Below are positions 20,358 through 26,037 of a stretch of DNA of 26,037 nucleotides, in pieces; position 1 is the first letter of the stretch, and each line of letters starts with the position of its first letter. Made by a program: the position numbers and the translations under genes. This stretch comes from Tieghemiomyces parasiticus (lineage: Eukaryota; Kickxellomycota; Dimargaritomycetes; Dimargaritales; Dimargaritaceae): positions 1 through 26,037 of the forward strand of contig JANBPT010000693.1 in the NCBI GenBank assembly GCA_027575765.1. Direction: 5' to 3'. The notes beneath the pieces were generated by a model. That model was not told the DNA's origin, searched no databases, and saw nothing but the letters and a program-made list of their open reading frames with translations.

Positions 20358-20993
20358 GGTGGTGAAGGTACTAGAGGGGAAGATATCGAGAGAGATGCGC
20401 TAGACTATGCGAGGGACGGGGTGAGAGTGTTGACTTGAGGGGCGTAGGCCACGTCGTTGGAGGAAATCCAAGACTAGAAGGGCAAAGGGGTGCAGTTAGA
20501 ACTCGGTTCAGGAATCAGCCAGGCAGTATCCGAAACCTGAGGCGCCACAGCGGCCCCGCCGCTAGGTCTTCATATGGGTACCCGGGGACATTCGCGGTGG
20601 GGCGAGAGAACCCCGAAACTTTACGCCAAGGCCAACTGACGCGGCTTATGGACAAGTTTCGGGGACAGACGGCGAGGGGGGAAGGTAGTGTAACGGATTG
20701 GCCGACGGGGCGTGCCATTGCGCATTGCCACACTCCTCGGTCGTCAAAATCTGGGGTGCCGGCGGCCCCTCCCCCACGGGCAAACTCGAGCTGGTATCTA
20801 AAGCTGGGTAGCGGCTAAGCGATGATATACTAGATTTATTACGCGCCAAACGGTCAACGGAATGGTAGGATCGGGAACAGCGCCCCTTCCCCCCCTCCTG
20901 GCCTTCCTATAGTTCCTGTCCTGGGCCAGGGGGAGGGAACACATCAAAAACCCACCCGAACGTCCACACGCCAGTCGCCCTTCAATTCCGGTT
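20358..20993. other. Intergenic region between GPI12 and RLP24
   Basis: Contains the upstream region of GPI12 and the 3' UTR of RLP24. No coding signal seen. Confidence 0.5.
20835..20840 (-). terminator. AATAAA poly(A) signal of RLP24
   Basis: AATAAA on the minus strand about 155 nt past the RLP24 stop. Confidence 0.5.
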
Positions 20994-21741
20994 CTAATCC
21001 TCGTCCATGTTGGCACCACCCTCTTGCTCGGCCTGCTTCTGGGCGGACTCGGCAAGCTGCTTCTGGGCGGCCAACTTGTTCTGCACGGCGGCGGTGGCGG
21101 CCTTTGCAGTGTCGGTGTACGCACCCACCAGCTCGATGTTGGTCTGCACGACGCGGATGTCCTCCTTCTTGGCGGCTTCCTTGTTGCCGGCCATGCGGTT
21201 CTTGATAAACGCCGTCTCCCGCTTGGCCCGGATCTCCTGCACGCGCTTCATGGCCTTGAGCGTCGTGGCCATGAGGTCCCGGTCGTACCGCACGGGCACG
21301 TTGCGGCGCTTCTCAAACTCGAGCGACTTGTCGATCGTCATTTCCTTGCCGTGCGACTTGCGGAACGCCTTGGTCCAGCGGACCTTGCGGGGAGCACGCT
21401 TCATCTTGAAGTTGATGTGGCACTTGGACCGGCAGAACCGGAAGATCTGACGTAGGGCGATAGACATGGGAGACAGAGGGGGCCAACGGATATCGTGGAT
21501 TAGTCGAGGATGAACGTGGCCAGCCGAGGAAATAGAAGAAAGCTCACAATTTCGGTACAGGCTTGGGTGCCGGGGACACGTTCGAGGAGCAACGCGCAAA
21601 GGGGTTGGATAAGGCTACCCTCCCCTGCGTGGCGTGGGTCCGAGAGATTTGCAAACCTACCTTGCTGTCGTTGCGGACAAAGGTCATGCCGTGACCCGGG
21701 TACACGGTCGACGAGCAAAAGTAACACTTTTCCAACCTCAT
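20994..21741 (-). CDS. RLP24: Ribosome biogenesis protein Rlp24 (L24e-like), 2 exons
   Basis: Placeholder for eL24 on nucleolar pre-60S particles; it recruits and activates the AAA-ATPase Drg1/Afg2 in the cytoplasm and is then exchanged for eL24 (known for yeast). Exons complement(20994-21446) and (21661-21741) give 177 aa. Exon 1 encodes [20 protein letters not shown] through NDSK; exon 2 starts [20 protein letters not shown]. The treble-clef zinc site is Cys6, Cys9, Cys32, Cys36. The following basic [13 protein letters not shown] segment and a long Lys/Ala/Gln-rich helical tail ending in an acidic DED distinguish Rlp24 from eL24. Donor GTAGGT, acceptor CAG, intron 214 nt, phase 0. Length is close to the yeast protein (199 aa). 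Codon use is strongly C/G-ending, as for a highly expressed gene. Confidence 0.95.
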
Positions 21742-22349
21742 TTTGACGATACGGGAGTGCGGGGCTGGTGGTGTTTAGGTTGCACTAAGGGTATCGTAGC
21801 TGGGCGGAGTGTGGGCTGGATGCGATTTTTTAAGGGGAGCTAAGGATCCGTGTCGGTAAGGCCGTAGGCGATACGGTGCAGGTTTGCAGTCGGCGAGCTT
21901 TGTGACGTTGGTGATGACCGAAATTCCACGGAAGTGGTAATACAGACAGGTATAGAACAGGATGCAGGATGCAAATGGGCGTCGGGAGCGGGAAAGTGTG
22001 CAGGACCGAAGTAACACTGGTCATCGGCCGTGATAAACCGGTAGGCTTTAGCACAGACTCCATCGTTGCCACTCGGTACGATATTTTTCACGCTTTTCTT
22101 TTTTTTTTCACTCGCTCGCACATAAAGGGCCTTGACTGTCGGCTGCACCTGCCCACCCTTTTTCATTTGCACCAACAATAGGCATAGGCGGGGTGAGGCT
22201 GGCCTACAGAACAGTGGGAAAAATAATATCACGTGATTTATTATTCGATGAAAGAGCGGCGCTTGCTACAGCTGAAATCATCCTTCTTCTGGGCACGAGA
22301 GCCGTCAGGAATCCGTCTGTACACACGCGCGTGCTGACCCTCGTCTTGT
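21742..22349. other. Intergenic region between RLP24 and the RPAP3-like gene
   Basis: Holds the RLP24 promoter and the 3' end of the RPAP3-like gene. A T-run lies near 22099. No coding signal. Confidence 0.5.
22237..22242 (-). terminator. AATAAA poly(A) signal of the RPAP3-like gene
   Basis: AATAAA on the minus strand about 110 nt past the stop, overlapping ATAATAAAT. Confidence 0.5.
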
Positions 22350-24222
22350 CTAGGCTTTCACTTTGTACACGGTTTGGAGCTTTCGCAGTTTGTCTTGCAG
22401 TTCAAGGTTGTCCTTGGCAAGTGCTTGGCATTTGGCGAAGAGCTGCAAGATGCGCGCTTTCTCTACCTTGCCAAGGAACAATAGCATCATTTCGAAGCGC
22501 TGAGTGCGGGCTACACTCTGCAGCACGCGGTAGATGAGCTCAACCGGTTCGTTGCTGGGCGAGTGAAGGGCCGTGTGCGCAGAGTGTAGGCAAAAATGAT
22601 GGTAAATATCTGTGACGGTGATACCTGTGAATTGCCCGAGGGGTTGTGTTGCGCCATATCATGACCATCTGTGGCACTTACCTGGTATAAAAGTCGCTGA
22701 GTATATGCACGACATCCATGAGGCAGTCGGCATCAAGCGTGCTCCGGAACAACGTCGGTAGATGTTCCGGTTCGATGACCTGTTAATGCCAAGTTAAATG
22801 AACAGAGAATGGCCGTTAGGTTAGCCATAGTATAGTGGATATCATTCGAGTTGACACTATCAGAGAACAGGGGGCACCACGCCATCCTTCCACGTCAATG
22901 GTCCCCTGTCACTCCTGTGTTCGTCAACTGTCAGACCCACCTTCAAATAGGAGTAGAGGTCGGGCGGGTGGTTCCGGTAGCTCCGCCACTGTCGCTCAAA
23001 ATCCAGGTTATTCTTGGGTGGGGTGAATGTCTTCGTGGCCGGTGGGGTTGGGGCAGTCGTCTCGAGGTTTGCGGCCGGGGTCGCCGCCAGATCAGGACGG
23101 ACGGATGTAGCCACGCGCGCGGCGGCCAGCGGTGGTACGCCGTAGTCGCGCTCGAGAATACCTTCCACGTCCGCTTCCTTATCCAGGGTCTCGACAGCGA
23201 CGCGCCGGGTCTAAGCACGTCAGGGAGTTCGTGTGCGGAGGGGGGGAGGTAGATATCAGTAGAGCCTGGCAACAAATTAGTTCAGCGAGACTAGACAGCC
23301 AGTATGGAGCTACTCGCCCATGAAATCAAAGGCAGATATAGGGCGTCACCCTGGGCTTGAAATGTACCTCGGACTGTTCCGGTGGGATGAGCAGGGCCTC
23401 GATAGACTGCAGCTCCTCCTGAATGACCTTATTAAAAGGCTCCAAAGTGGCGGCGAGTCGAATGTCTGTCGGTGTCGGATGTAAGGGAGATCGATGGGGT
23501 GCGAGTAGCGTCGTAGTATGTAGGATAGGTTAGGTCCATGATTAACCGCTAGCGAACTTTGGTCCTGGTCTCTGCGTCCACTTTCCGCGTTGTTTAACCT
23601 ACCGCTGTGAGCCTCCAGCAGCTTCTGCTGGTACTTGCGGCTGATGGCGCGTCGCCACAGCGCTTTGACGTTCTTGCCGTCCAGTCCTAGGCACTGCGTG
23701 CAGTCGGCCTCGGCTTGTTGGTAACTGGTGTTAACGGTAGTGGCGTATTATGAGATGCAGACGATGTTAGTTGCGGAGATATACAAGTTACCTGTTGGAA
23801 CTGACCCTGCGGTGAGTATATGGGTCTCTCTTGCTCTCTCTCGAGCCCCTAGAAGGTACACAGGCTTACTTTTGCTGCTTGAGGTGGGCAAGCGCCCGAT
23901 TGTTGTAATACTTGGGGTTCGCCGGCTGACTCGCAATACATTCCGTATAGAGGGTGATGGCCCGGGCATAGTTGCCCGCCTTAAAGGCCGCATTTCCCTA
24001 GTACGTTCAGTCAGGCCAGGGGGGTAACGAGTGCGATAATTGGACCGTAGTTGACAGAGTTAGATACCGTGGCAGGTCAGGTGCGCCCACCAGTGCTACG
24101 AATCAGGCCTCCCAGCTTTAAAGGTCGGTACTAGGGGTTATGGAGGGCTGTGCGCTGCTCGGCTTGACGGGTAAGTCTGAAAGTAACCGGTACGTTACCT
24201 CAGCGTGTTGGGCGGGGTCCAT
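22350..24222 (-). CDS. RPAP3/Spag1/Tah1-like TPR protein (R2TP subunit), 7 exons
   Basis: Probable HSP90 co-chaperone subunit of the R2TP complex, which assembles snoRNPs, PIKKs and RNA polymerases. Exons: complement of 24199-24222, 23870-23997, 23603-23724, 23368-23465, 22941-23210, 22682-22779 and 22350-22554, giving 314 aa; every junction closes in phase with GT/AG. The start MDPAQHAE is an 8-codon exon. TPR repeats span about residues 5-105 (GNAAFKAGNYARAITLY, YYNNRALAHLK, KNVKALWRRA). HSP-binding clamp positions are Asn10, Asn41, Lys71 and Arg75; the usual first clamp Lys is His6. A Pro/Ala/Thr linker leads to an RPAP3 C-terminal-type domain about 190-300 (FERQWRSYR, PPDLYSYLKVIEPEHLPTLF). 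It has one TPR block where human RPAP3 has two, but more than yeast Tah1, which lacks the C-terminal domain. The start context is weak (T at -3), so the first exon is the least certain. Confidence 0.85.
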
Positions 24223-25457
24223 AGAAGGTTAGCAAGGGTATGCTGTTGGGCAGGCAGGTGAGTTGTATGGGGAATGACGGGTTCAATGAGGAGCTATAGC
24301 AAATGCGAAAAGTGATTAGACAAGGAGGCTAAGTATTGCGGGTCAAGAGACCAGCGCCAAGTCCGCCGGATAACGACGTGTGAGTTGAGGCCGGGTGGCG
24401 GTGGTGAAAAGTGAGTGCAGTGACGTAGCAGCGGCGTCCGGGAATACACCATCGATATAGCCGCTCGGAACGACGTAATGGAGACCAAGAGTGAAAGATG
24501 ATCACACGACTGATACACTCGAAGACCCAGTGCTGTACGCAGTTAGAAACAACGGTGTCTATAGCTTTGGAGAAAGGTCCACCAGGCGCATGGGTCAGAT
24601 CAGCCTACGGACGTCCCTTCAGTCGAGTTCCCGCTGCGTTAGCCGCCTGCGAGCTTGGAAGCATACCGATGAAACTAGGTATTACAGCGTAGCTGCTGGT
24701 CGTCATGGCTGTGTGCTGCCAACTGAGTTCGAGCTGTTTCTCCCTGTCGCCATGATAGACAGCCAGCTGGGCCCTGGATCCATAGGGCCGCCATTTCCTG
24801 TCAACCGCCTGTGTTTGTCAAAAACCTGGTGCTTCGCCACGTCACCTTTAAGTAAGCAGTTTTGTAACGGCCTGTGGTTATAGTCGGTTGGCTCGATTGG
24901 ATACTCACTCCTCCAAGCGAATGATGCCTAGCTTTGAGACTCGAACATTCTAACTGGGCATTGCTCGTCACTATTCGGTTCAACCCGTCATTTGGGATGA
25001 GCTCTGGTGGTTTAAAGGCCGCATCTCGATAGCCAGGGGCGGGCAAAATGGAAGACCCTGAAGCCTGGTCGCGCCCACCGGGTAATATTCCTGCATGTAT
25101 ACTATTATTACTATACTGGGACAACCTTGCTCATTAATATTAGAGCGGCCTCTCCAGATTCAGCATTGAAATTGTTTGATATTAAAGCCCGCACCTGCTC
25201 CAATCAAGTATCCGACAATGTTTACGCAAAGGGGTCACTACTCACTGGTGACCTAAGTCACCAAATCTACCCCTGGGCGAATTCGTTGGAGGGGGGAGGC
25301 TAGTGACCGGCCCACTTGTCCACCCCTGGCAGTTGTCAGTAACGTTAGGGCGTACGCTAGATATCATAGCCGCCTTACTATAAATACACCGTTCACGAGC
25401 TGTAGACGCTCTAACATGTGTTATATGCAGGGGTCGAACGAAAGAGATACACCCCCC
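24223..25457. other. Intergenic region upstream of RPAP3-like gene and right transporter
   Basis: About 1.2 kb between divergently transcribed genes, with balanced composition and AT-rich patches near 25100-25190. Open frames are short and overlap on both strands. No RNA gene recognised. Confidence 0.45.
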
Positions 25458-25469
25458 TTTTTATATATT
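25458..25469 (+). promoter_or_regulatory. TATA-like element upstream of right transporter
   Basis: TTTTTATATATT lies about 380 nt upstream of the ATG at 25846, at the left border of a pyrimidine-rich leader. The role is inferred from position and from the similar layout at the left paralog. Confidence 0.35.
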
Positions 25470-25845
25470 CTCATCAGAGACCATAACGCCATAAGTGAAA
25501 TCTGACTCTCATCCTTACGCCTTCTGTTTCCTTGTGGCGACCTCTTGGCAGTATAAGCATAGCGATTCCCACCTTCAACAAACGAGGTGGCTCGCGCAAT
25601 CCAAGTACCAGCGCCGCCTTCCCTCTCTCGACCTTCGAAAGCTCACACCTCTTCATTTTCTCTCAGTAACGTCTGCTGGGTCCCTATTCCATTGTTAACA
25701 ACTACAGCAAATTCCCATAGCTTAAATTATCTACCCTCGTAATAACCATTTACTGCCTTTCAAAATTCTCACCCTCTAGACGACCGTCATTTTCCTACTA
25801 CTTACTTTCGCCGGCTCAATCCTACCTATTAAATACTACAACCCC
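25470..25845 (+). other. Pyrimidine-rich putative 5' leader of the right transporter
   Basis: C/T-rich on the sense strand (39 of 60 in 25741-25800), between the TATA-like element and the start codon. I see no coding signal. Confidence 0.4.
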
Positions 25846-26037
25846 ATGGATAGTATACACTCCGCGAGTAACAAATCGATCGTGTTCCACCAGGTGACTT
25901 CTGGCGACCAGTCAGTGCGTTCAAGCGAGAAGCCTCAAGATGGTGTACTCAGGACACCCAACTACGACCTAGAGGACGAGCACCGTCGGGGGTCCAACTG
26001 GGGCGCCTTCATGAACATTGTGTGTGTCGTCGCCGGT
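25846..26037 (+). CDS. Amino-acid transporter-like protein, N-terminal fragment (right paralog)
   Basis: A 64-codon open frame starts at ATG 25846 (MDSIHSASNKSIVF) and runs off the right edge. The last 25 codons, from the tyrosine of the NYDLEDEH motif, are identical in nucleotide sequence to the left-edge gene. The upstream 38 residues align without gaps but share only scattered positions (SV-S-EKP--GVL-TP). The GSNWGAFMNIVCVVAG segment begins the first membrane helix, like the start of the AAAP/AVT amino-acid transporter domain. It is a family member distinct from the left copy. Function is a family-level inference from a short fragment. Confidence 0.6.
   Translation, partial: MDSIHSASNKSIVFHQVTSGDQSVRSSEKPQDGVLRTPNYDLEDEHRRGSNWGAFMNIVCVVAG
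25961..26037. repeat. 77-bp terminal inverted repeat, right copy
   Basis: Exact reverse complement of bases 1-77, within the coding sequence of the right-edge transporter. It has the same length and the same abrupt end of identity as the left copy. Confidence 0.95.

Noticed and set aside
1..26037. Transposon or linear-plasmid terminal inverted repeats
   Set aside because: The repeat is coding sequence of two outward-reading paralogs, and the exact 77-bp length fits an assembly-graph overlap better.
1..26037. CRISPR arrays, operons, bacterial promoters
   Set aside because: No spaced direct repeats were found, and spliced eukaryotic genes make these irrelevant here.

Overview
The window is eukaryotic nuclear DNA, most likely from an early-diverging filamentous or zoosporic fungus. 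Genes carry short GT-AG introns, AATAAA signals follow minus-strand stops, and the protein set is fungal-type: Polo kinase, a Cdc7/Cdc15-type mitotic-exit kinase, GPI de-N-acetylase, Rlp24 and an RPAP3-like TPR protein. Lineage is inferred from gene content only. The two ends are an exact 77-bp inverted repeat inside two paralogous genes, which looks like a complete assembly contig that stops where it enters a shared repeat.

Layout: 1-192 (-) is the 5' end of an amino-acid-transporter-like gene reading off the left edge. 193-8966 has no gene I can support. It holds a purine-rich block (about 2.2-3.6 kb), one weak coding-like patch (4.63-4.78 kb) and a long pyrimidine-rich block (about 7.0-8.95 kb) leading into a three-exon Polo-like kinase (8967-12240, +, 809 aa). 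Convergent to it is a single-exon 1577-aa kinase (13314-18047, -) with a CH domain, a Cdc7/Cdc15-type kinase domain, an atypical C1 zinc finger and a C-terminal polybasic stretch plus CaaX box. Then, all on the minus strand, come GPI12/PIG-L (19374-20357), RLP24 (20994-21741, two exons) and an RPAP3-like R2TP subunit (22350-24222, seven exons). 25846-26037 (+) is the 5' end of a second, paralogous transporter gene reading off the right edge.

Functionally, the Polo kinase and the Cdc7-type kinase belong to the same pathway in model yeasts (mitotic exit/septation), and here they are tail-to-tail neighbours. The CH-kinase-C1-CaaX architecture is the most novel feature: it suggests a septation kinase that is prenylated and membrane-anchored. 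GPI12 acts in GPI-anchor synthesis at the ER. Rlp24 and the RPAP3-like protein act in 60S maturation and in HSP90/R2TP-dependent complex assembly.

Exon boundaries were derived by hand from splice-site consensus, reading phase and family conservation. All joined reading frames close in phase, but transcripts have not been seen.
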